Source: Erythrobacter sp. YJ-T3-07 (GTDB taxonomy: Bacteria > Pseudomonadota > Alphaproteobacteria > Sphingomonadales > Sphingomonadaceae). From it: 64,000 bases of DNA. Within the stretch, counting starts at the first letter, position 1; each line of letters begins with the position of its first letter. A model generated the notes under the pieces. It searched no databases, was not told the origin of the DNA, and saw nothing but the letters and a program-made list of their open reading frames with translations. The stretch covers positions 2,755,001 to 2,819,000 of the forward strand of contig NZ_JAEAGP010000001.1 in NCBI RefSeq assembly GCF_015999305.1, given 5' to 3'. Below are positions 45,755 through 53,034 of this stretch, one piece after another. The position numbers were made by a program, and so were the translations under genes.

Positions 45755-46162
45755 CTATTCCTGCATCCGGCCGATCACGCGGACCATGCAACTGTCGGTC
45801 CCGGATGCTGAGGGCACCAGCAGATCCGCGGTGTCACCGGTGCACAGGGTCGGCCCGAAGCGGTTGTCCAGCGCCAGTTTGAAGGTGAAGTCGATCTCCG
45901 GGCAGCTGCTCACGCTTTCGAGCAGGAACCGCTCGTTGCCGCCCGCCCTGACCAGAATGCGCGCGTTCCCTCCGTCCGCGTCGGGCGCCCGGGAATAGCG
46001 ATCGACCGTCCGCAGGAAGAAGCACTGCCTGCTCGTGTCGAGCCCGGCGAGCATGGCGTCGGGCGGAGCGCCCTGCGCTGTCTCAGGGGCGGGCGTGGGT
46101 GTGCACGAGGCGAGCGCGACGGCGGCGATTATCGGGGTGGAAGCTGCGAGTAGAGGTCTCAT
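45755..46162 (-). CDS. Hypothetical lipoprotein, DUF6491-like
   Basis: A 135-residue protein with lipobox ALASCTPT (Cys19) and a small domain carrying four Cys residues (QCFFLR, SSCPEID, TLCTGD, DSCMVR) spaced as in DUF6491-type proteins, probably two disulfides. Function unknown. The ATG at 46162 gives a proper leader. It is 44 bp downstream of another secreted protein gene on the same strand. Confidence 0.7.
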   Translation of the reverse strand: MRPLLAASTPIIAAVALASCTPTPAPETAQGAPPDAMLAGLDTSRQCFFLRTVDRYSRAPDADGGNARILVRAGGNERFLLESVSSCPEIDFTFKLALDNRFGPTLCTGDTADLLVPSASGTDSCMVRVIGRMQE

Positions 46163-46206
46163 CCGCGCTCTCCTTGGCGAGGGGGGGGCGTTGTGCACTG
46201 CCACGA

Positions 46207-47145
46207 TTACTGGTCGTCGTTTTCGTCCCGGCCCGTCTTGGCGACATCCCGCAGCGTGGCGCGAAGAGACGCGCCCTTCCGGTCCCCGTACATGCGCGGA
46301 TCGCCTTCGTAGCGTTCCTTGAGATAGGCAAGATCCCACTCGGTGACCGAACCATAGGCCGTGCCACCAATCGGGGTCGAGAGCACGGTCAAGATCGTCG
46401 GCGCGCCCGAACCTTCGAGCTTTTCGGGACTCCGGTCGGTCAGCGTGCGCATCAGCGCGTAATCGGCCAGCTGATCGATGGAGAACCCGTTCAGATCGCC
46501 GCGCTCGATCACCACGACCGACACGGCGATGGCAGTACTCATCATGGCGCGAAGGCGGGACCCGCCAGAATAGGATGTGACGATCTTCACGCCTCGTGGA
46601 AGAGCCTTGCTCACGCCCGAGGTACGCTGCACGGGGTTGCCATTCTCGTCCATCTCCTGCGCCAGCCGCCAAGAGACAACCGGGCCGGGTTCCTCGTGCA
46701 GCGTGAACCGGCGCTCCTTCATCGACCTGAAGTATTCGGGATGAGTCTGCCTGAACAGCTCGATGAAGCTTGCCTTGTCGTCAACAAAAAGCACCAGCGC
46801 GCTGGTCTGGCAATCCGGGCCGGCCGGCTCGACCCCCGCAGCCTCCGCAACCTTCCGCATGCGGTCGCGGATCGCGACGTTCACGCGCTGTGTCATCCCC
46901 ACGACCCCGGGGCAGTAAGTATCCGGTTCGTACAGTGCGAGCGTCTCGTCATCGTCGATGACGGTCAGCTCGCCGACATAGCGCTGGGCGAGAATACGCG
47001 CCTCGTCATCGGTCAGCGGACGCTGGCCGGTCACCAGGATGTCATTGGTTTCGGCAGCTTCGGTATCGCCATCCTGGGCGAAAGTACTGGCGGGAGCGAT
47101 GAGCATGGCCAGCGAGAAAGCCAGTGCGTGAGCGAGCGTCTTCAT
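46207..47145 (-). CDS. Exported hypothetical protein
   Basis: A 312-residue protein with signal peptide ending PASTFAQ. The mature N-terminus has ETNDILVTGQRPLTDDEARILAQRYVGELT, a motif I associate with sphingomonad secreted proteins of unknown role. Two Cys (DTYCPGVVG, GPDCQTSALVLFVDDK) may form a disulfide. No enzyme motif was seen. It may be co-transcribed with the lipoprotein gene downstream. Confidence 0.75.
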   Translation of the reverse strand: MKTLAHALAFSLAMLIAPASTFAQDGDTEAAETNDILVTGQRPLTDDEARILAQRYVGELTVIDDDETLALYEPDTYCPGVVGMTQRVNVAIRDRMRKVAEAAGVEPAGPDCQTSALVLFVDDKASFIELFRQTHPEYFRSMKERRFTLHEEPGPVVSWRLAQEMDENGNPVQRTSGVSKALPRGVKIVTSYSGGSRLRAMMSTAIAVSVVVIERGDLNGFSIDQLADYALMRTLTDRSPEKLEGSGAPTILTVLSTPIGGTAYGSVTEWDLAYLKERYEGDPRMYGDRKGASLRATLRDVAKTGRDENDDQ

Positions 47146-47338
47146 CGTCTTCCCCCTTGAGATGCCAATCGAAATCTCGCGATCATCATCCTCTCAAAAT
47201 ATGTCTGCAGAATGAACGGCGGCCCACGGGCACGCATCGTTCACCGCAGTCCGCAACCCGGGCGGACGGAGAAGAAAGGCGATCGGGGCTGGCTCATCCT
47301 CGCGAACAAGCCACAATGGGGCGAGTAGGAAAGCGGGC

Positions 47339-47539
47339 TCAGGCCGCGTCGGCTTCCGTCTGCTTGTCGCGCACCAGCTTGGCGCGTTCCTCGGCCACGG
47401 CGCGGGCGTGTTCGGCAAGGCCGCGCCAGGTCTTCTCGGCGCGCAGCTCGCGGTCGCGCACATTGGCGAGTTCGGCCTTGTCCGCGGCGGCGGCGGCCTG
47501 GTCCGCGCGGGCGCAATAGAATTCGTAGCTCTGACTCAT
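47339..47539 (-). CDS. Small helical hypothetical protein
   Basis: A 66-residue highly charged, Ala-rich protein (EFYCARADQAAAAADKAELANVRDRELRAEKTWRGLAEHARAVAEER) predicted to be one or two amphipathic helices. Similar short proteins are common in sphingomonads without known function. It begins 38 bp after the terminator of the cold-shock gene. Confidence 0.6.
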   Translation of the reverse strand: MSQSYEFYCARADQAAAAADKAELANVRDRELRAEKTWRGLAEHARAVAEERAKLVRDKQTEADAA

Positions 47540-47564
47540 GGGGCGTCCTCCGGCGGGGGTGGGT

Positions 47565-47603
47565 GAAAGAGAAAGGGCGCCGCTTCGGTGTGAAGCGACG
47601 CCC
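47565..47603 (-). terminator. Rho-independent terminator of the cold-shock gene
   Basis: On the minus strand GGGCGTCGCTTC pairs with GAAGCGGCGCCC (one mismatch) and is followed by TTTCTCTTTC. Confidence 0.85.
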
Positions 47604-47612
47604 TCGCGATGA

Positions 47613-47825
47613 TCAGTCGGCGGCCGAGAGGTTCACGGCGCTTTCCTTGCCATTGCGGCCCTGCTCGACTTCGTAGTTGAGACGCTGGTCCTTATCGAGA
47701 CCCTGCATCCCGGCCGCCTGGACGGCGGTGATGTGCACGAAGCTGTCGGCCGAGCCGTCGTCCGGCTGGATGAAGCCGAAGCCCTTGTCGCTGTTAAAGA
47801 ATTTTACGGTGCCAGTCTTGGCCAT
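47613..47825 (-). CDS. Cold-shock domain protein (CspA family)
   Basis: A 70-residue single cold-shock domain that binds single-stranded RNA and DNA. RNP1 is KGFGFIQ and RNP2 is SFVHIT, both intact. It probably acts as an RNA chaperone. The gene ends in a strong terminator and has a long upstream region (47826-48141) that could hold a temperature-responsive leader. Confidence 0.95.
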   Translation of the reverse strand: MAKTGTVKFFNSDKGFGFIQPDDGSADSFVHITAVQAAGMQGLDKDQRLNYEVEQGRNGKESAVNLSAAD

Positions 47826-48141
47826 GTGATGTTCCTTTCAAGAACAATGAATGCCCCTCGCGCGAAATTGCGCGCAGGGTTTTGCGTCAAATCGTCCGAT
47901 GAAAGGAAAACGTCGTCTGGTTTACGCCGGGGCCCGGGCGGGTAAGCAGGGGCAAGCGGCGAGGCAAATTCCGAAGTCCGTCGCAAATTTCGACGTCAGC
48001 GAGGCTTATGTAGCACCGATCGGCCCAATTACCTAATCCCCATTGCCTCCTCTCTTGCGCGCCCCCTCGCCACCCGGCCCTGCGAGCGCCGGAACGCGAT
48101 CCCCGCTCGCGCCGTTGGTCGCCCCGTACAAGAGGAGACAG
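47826..48141. other. 316-bp divergent intergenic region
   Basis: It separates the cold-shock gene from the PRC-like lipoprotein gene. It holds the EcfG promoter of the latter (48091-48116) and probably the leader of the former, including a CGCGCGAAATTGCGCG hairpin near 47856. No gene was seen. Confidence 0.55.
48091..48116 (+). promoter_or_regulatory. sigma-EcfG promoter
   Basis: GGAAC at 48091-48095 and CGTT at 48113-48116, spacer 17 bp, full consensus; 25 bp before the ATG of the lipoprotein gene. Confidence 0.78.
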
Positions 48142-48573
48142 ATGATGCAGATTCTCAAACTCGCCGCCCTCCCGCTCGCCGCGCTGGCGATCACCGCTTG
48201 CGAGTCCGAGGCCGAGAAGCAGGGCGACATTGCCGAGGACCGGATGAAGACGCAGGCCGAACAGAGCGCCGCTGCAGCGGGCATGGAAGAGGCCGCCCTG
48301 GGCATGACCGAGCTGCAACTGATCGACGCCGACCTGGTCGCCGCCGACGGCACAGAGCTGGGCGATATCGAAGCGGTCCACCGCGATGCGTCGGGCGCGG
48401 TCGACGGGCTGTTCGTCGAACTGGACAACACCGATCCCGATCGCTTCGTCATGATCCCGCTCGACGGGCTGAGCATGCGGATGGATGGCGACGACAAGGA
48501 TGTGCAGACCGGGATGACCGCGCAGGACCTCGCCGCGCTGCCCGACGCGCAGATGCCCGCCGCGGGAATGTAA
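48142..48573 (+). CDS. PRC-barrel-like lipoprotein
   Basis: A 143-residue protein with lipobox AITACESE. The region TELQLIDADLVAADGTELGDIEAVHRDASGAVDGLFVELD resembles a PRC-barrel beta domain, found in stress proteins and in ribosome or photosynthetic reaction-centre assembly factors. AGAGGAGA precedes two adjacent ATGs (48142, 48145). The EcfG promoter and downstream terminator make it a monocistronic stress gene. Confidence 0.75.
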   Translation: MMQILKLAALPLAALAITACESEAEKQGDIAEDRMKTQAEQSAAAAGMEEAALGMTELQLIDADLVAADGTELGDIEAVHRDASGAVDGLFVELDNTDPDRFVMIPLDGLSMRMDGDDKDVQTGMTAQDLAALPDAQMPAAGM

Positions 48574-48600
48574 GCGCACCGCTGCCCCGCCCTCGACAAG

Positions 48601-48634
48601 GCCCGCCCGAGCAGACCCGCCGGGCGGGCTTTTT
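48601..48634 (+). terminator. Rho-independent terminator
   Basis: GCCCGCCCG and CGGGCGGGC form a perfect 9-bp stem followed by TTTTTC, 27 bp after the lipoprotein stop. Confidence 0.9.
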
Positions 48635-48638
48635 CATT

Positions 48639-48791
48639 GCCATGCTGGAACGCCGCTTCCCACGCGATATCGAACGGCTCCCCCTTCAGCCGGTTGCGCA
48701 GTTTGTAGGCCGACTGGCGCGACATGCCGACCGCCGTCGCCGCCGCCTTCACCTGCTGCGTCGCCGCGAGAACGCGCAGGAACTCCGCCAT
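48639..48791 (-). pseudogene. Remnant of a helix-turn-helix protein
   Basis: The minus strand encodes MAEFLRVLAATQQVKAAATA followed by VGMSRQSAYKLRNRL and FDIAWEAAFQHG, an N-terminal HTH domain common in short sphingomonad DNA-binding proteins. After FQHG the frame runs, without a stop, into the complement of the lipoprotein gene's terminator and coding region. The expected C-terminal part is absent, so this is a truncated leftover. Conserved-looking residues (PPCRRKTKLK) extend upstream to about 48820. Confidence 0.6.
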
Positions 48792-48987
48792 CTTGAGCTT
48801 GGTCTTCCGGCGGCAGGGCGGGGTGTGTCTGGAGAGCTCATCGCGCAGGTTAAGGCAGATTTGCGCGGAGTAGCAAAGTTCTGGCGATGCCGCGCATGGC
48901 GCGCTGCGTTTTACGAATTGATGCAAGGGCTCGCCCCGAAGGGGCGTATCACCTTGCGCGGGGCATACCGCCCCGATTGGAACCGAT

Positions 48988-49119
48988 ATGGCCAAGGGCC
49001 AGCAGAAGAAGAGCCGAGAGAACCGCAAGCCCAAGAAGGAAAAGGTGAAGACCAACGCCTCCAACCCGAGCATCAAGCCGGGTGCGATCAAGGGGCTGGA
49101 GAATATGAAGAACAGCTAG
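48988..49119 (+). CDS. Small basic protein, 43 residues
   Basis: An open frame MAKGQQKKSRENRKPKKEKV followed by about 23 residues ending GLENMKNS. The pattern resembles short Lys-rich proteins seen in many sphingomonads. It lacks a strong ribosome site, so expression is uncertain. No function can be proposed beyond nucleic-acid binding suggested by charge. Confidence 0.5.
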   Translation: MAKGQQKKSRENRKPKKEKVKTNASNPSIKPGAIKGLENMKNS

Positions 49120-49169
49120 CGGCGAAATGGCGGGGGCGCGCGGCTTTCGCGCCGGTGCCCCCGGCCTTC

Positions 49170-49460
49170 CTACCGGGTGAGGCGCCTGCGATTGGCGCGC
49201 ACCGGCTTTGCATAATGCGCCAGCGCGCGGCCCGTCGCCTCTTCGGCCGACTGGTTTGCGCCGCCTGCCATGATCGCGGGCATCAGCGTCATCGCGGCGG
49301 TCAGCTTCTCGCTCACCATCCGCTCCGCCTCGCTCTCGGCCAGCTTGCCGCCCGCCATGATCCGCATCGAGCGCAGCCAGATGACACAGGACGCCTCCAT
49401 CGAGAGCGCCCAGGTATCGAACGCGAGCCGCGTCCACGAAGCAGCGGGAGATTGGGTCAT
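49170..49460 (-). CDS. Hypothetical protein, helical
   Basis: A 96-residue protein. Its middle (WTRLAFDTWALSMEASCVIWLRSMRIMAGG) looks like an amphipathic or membrane-associated helix typical of short sphingomonad proteins of unknown role, followed by a helical EAERMVSEKLTAAMTL segment and a basic tail. ATG at 49460 is chosen. A one-mismatch EcfG promoter lies 41 bp upstream. Confidence 0.65.
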   Translation of the reverse strand: MTQSPAASWTRLAFDTWALSMEASCVIWLRSMRIMAGGKLAESEAERMVSEKLTAAMTLMPAIMAGGANQSAEEATGRALAHYAKPVRANRRRLTR

Positions 49461-49501
49461 CGGAGGTTTCCTAGGGGTGCGGCGGAATGCTGCAGTGCGA
49501 T

Positions 49502-49526
49502 AACGGGCGGTAGCGCGGAAGGTTGC
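49502..49526 (-). promoter_or_regulatory. Possible sigma-EcfG promoter (one mismatch)
   Basis: On the minus strand GCAAC, 16 bp, CGTT; the -35 differs from GGAAC at one base. It is 41 bp before the start of the 96-residue protein gene. Confidence 0.4.
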
Positions 49527-49589
49527 GTGGCGACGGTCAAGGCTTTGATATCGAGATGGACGCCACCCCCGCTCCCCGATCGGCACGGC

Positions 49590-49832
49590 TCACAATCCGG
49601 CTTTGTCTTCACGCGCGCGTTTCCTGCGTCGGTCGCGTTCGGCGACCGCGAGGGAAAAGTCGGTGTAACGGTAGGGTCCGACCTGGTATTCTCTCGTCTG
49701 GACGAAGGTTATGCCATCGATCCTTACGCCCTTCGGCGCGCCGGCCTGCGCGCCACCTTCATTCTCCCACTCTCTGACCTCGGTCGTGAGGCGCCCGGTC
49801 GCGAGAGGCGCGGCGGGTTGCGCAGGCTTCAT
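49590..49832 (-). CDS. Hypothetical protein
   Basis: An 80-residue protein without recognised family. It has a short beta-like middle (VRIDGITFVQTREYQVGPYRYTDFSLAVAERD) and a basic C-terminus. The ATG overlaps the stop of the preceding gene by four bases, implying translational coupling. Confidence 0.55.
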   Translation of the reverse strand: MKPAQPAAPLATGRLTTEVREWENEGGAQAGAPKGVRIDGITFVQTREYQVGPYRYTDFSLAVAERDRRRKRAREDKAGL

Positions 49833-50032
49833 CGCGGATCCTCGGCCGATGCGTGTCCGTAAATGATGGTAGCCTCGCCCTGCGGCAGCGTGCTGCCCTT
49901 GCGCAGGAGCCGGGTTCGTTCGGCATAGCGCTTGATGAGGTCGAACTGGTTGTCGCGCTGGTCGCCTGGTTTCGCGTCGCACGGTCTGGTGCTCGCCGCC
50001 CGGTTCGTGTCGCTCGATTCACTGCGGTCCAT
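49829..50032 (-). CDS. Hypothetical protein
   Basis: A 67-residue hydrophilic protein beginning MDRSESSDTN, with a predicted helix NQFDLIKRYAERTRLLRKG. No family recognised. It overlaps the next gene (ATGA). The pair superficially looks like a small two-gene module but no toxin or antitoxin motif is visible. Confidence 0.5.
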   Translation of the reverse strand: MDRSESSDTNRAASTRPCDAKPGDQRDNQFDLIKRYAERTRLLRKGSTLPQGEATIIYGHASAEDPR

Positions 50033-50075
50033 GACGCGCTCCTGCAAATGGCGTGGGTATCTTCGGATAGTAAAA

Positions 50076-50110
50076 GGGGAAACGGGGGCGCGATGGTACG
50101 CGCCCCCGAA
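50076..50110 (-). terminator. Rho-independent terminator
   Basis: On the minus strand CGGGGGCGCG and CGCGCCCCCG form a 10-bp stem with a six-base loop, followed by TTTCCCCTTTT; it ends the small cold-shock-like gene. Confidence 0.8.
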
Positions 50111-50117
50111 ATCCGGT

Positions 50118-50375
50118 TCAGGCTTTCTGCTTTTCGGCCCGGTCCTTCTGACCGCCGCCGTTGTCAGCCTTTTCGTGCTGGAGCGACGTCGCATGCGTCT
50201 TGCCGCCATCGATCTGGCGGGTTTCGTAGCCGTAGCTCTGGCCCACGCGAGGTTCCTGACCATTGTCCTTCAGGTCGGACTTGTTGAACGGCAGCGCATC
50301 GCCACCCTTTTCAGGGGTGATCATGCCCGCGCCCTTGGCGGTGTCATACGAGTGAATTTTGCCGGTATGCGACAT
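50118..50375 (-). CDS. Divergent cold-shock-domain-like small protein
   Basis: An 85-residue protein whose first half, TGKIHSYDTAKGAGMITPEKGGDALPFNKSDLK, follows the cold-shock fold with altered RNP1 (KGAGMIT instead of KGFGFI). The second half is hydrophilic and probably disordered. It may bind nucleic acid weakly or have lost that function. It ends with its own terminator. Confidence 0.75.
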   Translation of the reverse strand: MSHTGKIHSYDTAKGAGMITPEKGGDALPFNKSDLKDNGQEPRVGQSYGYETRQIDGGKTHATSLQHEKADNGGGQKDRAEKQKA

Positions 50376-50564
50376 AAAAAGATTCCTTCTTTTTTACGCA
50401 GGCAACCAAGATCGGCCACTTGTGCGATGGCTGCAAAGTTAAAAGAGAAAGAAGGGGGCTTTATTTCAAAACCCTATTCGGTCTATCAGGACTCGGTAGC
50501 GATCTTGTATATGGTACTTGCGATTTATTTCACAACTGGTTTTGTATTTATATCTTTTTATGAC

Positions 50565-50572
50565 TTTATTTT
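50565..50572 (+). repeat. Left target-site duplication TTTATTTT
   Basis: Identical to 52919-52926; eight bases is the size expected for IS1595-family insertions. Confidence 0.93.
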
Positions 50573-50624
50573 GGGGTCTATATACCTGCTTGACCCAATC
50601 TGATTTCCCTGCCATAAGGTGGGC

Positions 50625-51557
50625 ATGGAAACGAGCGCCCCTAAGAAACAGCAGTTCACCAGCCTGATCCAGATGATGCGGGCGATGCCGGATGAGCAGT
50701 CCGCTATCGATCATTTCACCGCGATCCGTTGGAAGCATGGGGCCTACTGCCCTCACTGTGGCGCTACCAAGGTCTATCACTTCAAGGATGGCCGCACGCA
50801 CAAGTGCGGTGAATGCCGTAAGCGGTTCTCGATCAAGGTCGGCACGATCTTTGAAGACAGCAAGATTGGCCTGCGCGAATGGATGCTGGCGATTTGGCTG
50901 CTCACCAATCACAAAAAGGGCATCGCCAGCACGCAGCTTGCTACTGACATTGGCGTAACTCAGAAGACCGCGTGGTTTATGCTCCACCGGCTTCGCTATG
51001 CGGCTCAAACCAAGTCGTTCAACCGCCCGCTGGACGGTGAGATTGAAGCCGACGAAACTTTCATCGGCGGCAAGGAAAAGAACAAGCACGCCAGCAAGCG
51101 CACCGGCGGCAAGCAGGGCGGCAAAGGCAAGGCTATCGTCCTTGGCATTCTGAAGCGGGATGGAGACCTCGTTACGGGCACGCTCCCGAACCTGCGCGCC
51201 AAGAACGTACAGGGCGCGATCAACAGTATTGTCGCTCCCGGTTCTACCGTGATGACCGACGAGCACGTTAGCTTCAACGGATTAAGCGACCGATTCACCC
51301 ACCACCGCGTAAACCACAGCGCGGGCGAGTATGTTCGCAATTACTGCCTTCATACGAACGGCATCGAGAGCGTGTGGGCGCTGTTCAAGCGGCAGGTGAT
51401 TGGCACGCATCACTGGCTCTCGCCTAAGCACCTGAGCCGCTACCTCAACGAAATGACTTGGCGCTTCAACCAGCGCGAAATCGAAGCGGGCGAGCGCGTG
51501 AACGCCCTTCTGGAACAGACGGCAGGTCGCCTCACCTACAAGGAACTGATCGCATGA
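50625..51557 (+). CDS. IS1595-family (ISXO2-like) transposase
   Basis: A 310-residue transposase. An N-terminal zinc-ribbon has YCPHCGATKVYHFKDGRTHKCGECRKRF (CxxC...CxxC), followed by an HTH (TQLATDIGVTQKTAWFMLHRLR). The catalytic core shows DGEIEADETFIGGK, VMTDEHVSF and HTNGIESVWALFKRQ, the DDE/N-type residues of the ISXO2 domain. Start is ATG at 50625 after AAGGTGGG. Its TGA overlaps the start of the passenger gene. Confidence 0.96.
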   Translation: METSAPKKQQFTSLIQMMRAMPDEQSAIDHFTAIRWKHGAYCPHCGATKVYHFKDGRTHKCGECRKRFSIKVGTIFEDSKIGLREWMLAIWLLTNHKKGIASTQLATDIGVTQKTAWFMLHRLRYAAQTKSFNRPLDGEIEADETFIGGKEKNKHASKRTGGKQGGKGKAIVLGILKRDGDLVTGTLPNLRAKNVQGAINSIVAPGSTVMTDEHVSFNGLSDRFTHHRVNHSAGEYVRNYCLHTNGIESVWALFKRQVIGTHHWLSPKHLSRYLNEMTWRFNQREIEAGERVNALLEQTAGRLTYKELIA

Positions 51558-52885
51558 CGGATAATCGCAAGCTTGATGGCCCTGTCGATTTTGATTTTGA
51601 TTTCGAGGAAGCGATGGAGCGCATCGCGCAGACAGACCCGGATGAGGTAACGGCCCTAGTCGCAGCTGATCTGCCGGAAGAGACTATCGATACGCTGCTG
51701 GCGGAATTTGAGGCAGCAGCCCGCGAGACCGAGGACGGAAACCAGTTCTGGACCGCTCGCGAATTGGCGGCTTTGCTGGGTTACGCCGACTACCGGAATT
51801 TCCTCTCAATCGTAGAGAAGGCTAAAACGGCCTGCCGCCAGATGCGGCTCAATCCAGATGATCATTTCGTTGACGTCACCGACATGATCGAGATCGGCAA
51901 GGGCGGTAAGCGCGAAGTCGAGAACATTCACCTTGATCGCTACGCGTGCTACCTGATCGCTCAGAATGGCGACCCTCGTAAGCGGCCCATCAGCTTCGCG
52001 CAGAACTATTTTGCAATCCAGACGCGCCGCCAGCAACTAGCAGACGAGGATGGCGTAGATTTCGGCTCTCTCACTGAGAACCAAAAGCGGCTCTACCTGC
52101 GCAATCAGGTGGTCGAGCAGAACAAGCTTCTTGCTAGTGCCGCAAAGGGCGCGGGGGTTCAGAACAAGGACTTCGGAAAGTTCCACAACCGAGGGTATCA
52201 AGGTCTCTATGGTGGAAGGGGCGTTGATGAAATCCGCTCCTACAAACGCTTGCCAAAGCGCGCTCAAATTCTCGACCACATGGGAAGCACGGAACTGGCA
52301 GCGAACCTGTTTCGAATTACGCAAACTGAAGAGAAGCTGCGCGAACGAAAAATCCAAGGCAAAGAAGCGGCCTGCAACGCGCACTATGAGGTCGGCCTGA
52401 AGGTCCGCCAAACCATGCGGGAACTCAGCGGCATCATGCCTGAAGACCTTCCCGTTGCCGAGGATGTGAAGAAGATCGCTCGGCAGGAACGTAAGCAGCA
52501 GCGCATGCGGGCTGTGGAGCCTCAGAAGCGCATTGAGCAGCCGCTCAATGAGCCGAAAGCCACTGTTCCGGTCGAAATTGACCTTGCCAAAGACCTTTGG
52601 AAATACGCGCTCTTGGTCCTGTCTGTGCAGCCTGAAGGCGAAATGAAGACCTCAGCCATGATTGAGGCGCTGCCGGACTATATCGCGCTTTCAGACGAGC
52701 ATCTGGCAGCGAACGAGAGCCGCAAGGACTCCAAGTTTTCGCAGATCGTGCGCAACCTCAAATCGCACAAGAACAGCAAATCCAACTTTATCTATCAGGG
52801 ATATGCGCAGGATATTCGTGGCGGCTTCAAGATCACCCGGAAGGGGCTGGATTTCGTGCGGGAGTATTTCAAAGACCGGGCTTAA
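51554..52885 (+). CDS. dinD: DinD-like protein with C-terminal winged-helix domain (IS passenger)
   Basis: A 443-residue protein. Residues about 60-310 match DinD: FWTARELAALLGYADYRNFL (BRO-N-like), DRYACYLIAQNGDPRKRPI, YFAIQTRRQQL, LYGGRGVDEI, ILDHMGSTELAANLFR and MPEDLP. Residues about 325-443 add a domain resembling the Mrr N-terminal winged helix (MKTSAMIEALPDYIALSDEH, GFKITRKGLDFVREYF). DinD in E. coli is LexA-regulated and inhibits RecA. Its ATG lies inside the transposase stop (ATGA), so it is coupled to transposition. No alphaproteobacterial LexA box was seen upstream. Confidence 0.9.
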   Translation: MTDNRKLDGPVDFDFDFEEAMERIAQTDPDEVTALVAADLPEETIDTLLAEFEAAARETEDGNQFWTARELAALLGYADYRNFLSIVEKAKTACRQMRLNPDDHFVDVTDMIEIGKGGKREVENIHLDRYACYLIAQNGDPRKRPISFAQNYFAIQTRRQQLADEDGVDFGSLTENQKRLYLRNQVVEQNKLLASAAKGAGVQNKDFGKFHNRGYQGLYGGRGVDEIRSYKRLPKRAQILDHMGSTELAANLFRITQTEEKLRERKIQGKEAACNAHYEVGLKVRQTMRELSGIMPEDLPVAEDVKKIARQERKQQRMRAVEPQKRIEQPLNEPKATVPVEIDLAKDLWKYALLVLSVQPEGEMKTSAMIEALPDYIALSDEHLAANESRKDSKFSQIVRNLKSHKNSKSNFIYQGYAQDIRGGFKITRKGLDFVREYFKDRA

Positions 52886-52918
52886 TTCCGGGCTGGGTCA
52901 CACACGTATATAGGCCCC

Positions 52919-52926
52919 TTTATTTT
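52919..52926 (+). repeat. Right target-site duplication TTTATTTT
   Basis: Identical to 50565-50572, directly abutting the right terminal repeat. Confidence 0.93.
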
Positions 52927-53034
52927 TGTTGAGTCGATTGATTGAACTCAGAAAGATCGGAGCCCTGCCAGTCGAACACCGGCAAGCAGGCACGCTGGTG
53001 GGCATGGCGCGGCAGACACGCTAGGGCGCGCGCG

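Larger units (their letters stand above)
50573..52918 (+). mobile_element. IS1595-family insertion sequence with passenger gene (2346 bp)
   Basis: The element is delimited by imperfect terminal inverted repeats at 50573-50600 and 52891-52918 (22 of 28 positions agree; both begin GGGG, then CTATATAC at position 6) and by 8-bp direct repeats TTTATTTT outside them. It holds an intact ISXO2/IS1595-type transposase and a second gene, a DinD-like protein with C-terminal winged helix, overlapping it by ATGA. The base composition is lower in GC than the neighbours, which fits recent arrival. Both genes appear intact, so the element is probably mobile. Confidence 0.93.
50427..52945 (+). pseudogene. 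Small hydrophobic open frame interrupted by the IS element
   Basis: If the element and one copy of its target duplication are removed, a 54-residue frame is restored: ATG 50427 to 50572, then 52927 to TGA at 52943-52945. It has a charged start (AAKLKEKEGG) and one hydrophobic span (ILYMVLAIYFTTGFVFISF), ending FVESID. The surrounding DNA is much more AT-rich than the window. No ribosome site is evident, so it may not have been a gene. Confidence 0.35.

Noticed and set aside
48033..49091. A 352-codon minus-strand frame containing the HTH remnant
   Set aside because: Only about 50 residues look protein-like; the rest is antisense of the lipoprotein gene and the region of the small basic protein.
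49590..50032. Two small overlapping genes that resemble a toxin-antitoxin pair in layout
   Set aside because: Neither protein shows a toxin or antitoxin motif and both look like ordinary short sphingomonad proteins.
50573..51553. LexA-type operator (GTTC-N7-GTTC or GAAC-N7-GAAC) controlling the DinD passenger
   Set aside because: No such site was seen upstream of the transposase or DinD gene; expression is more likely tied to the transposase promoter.
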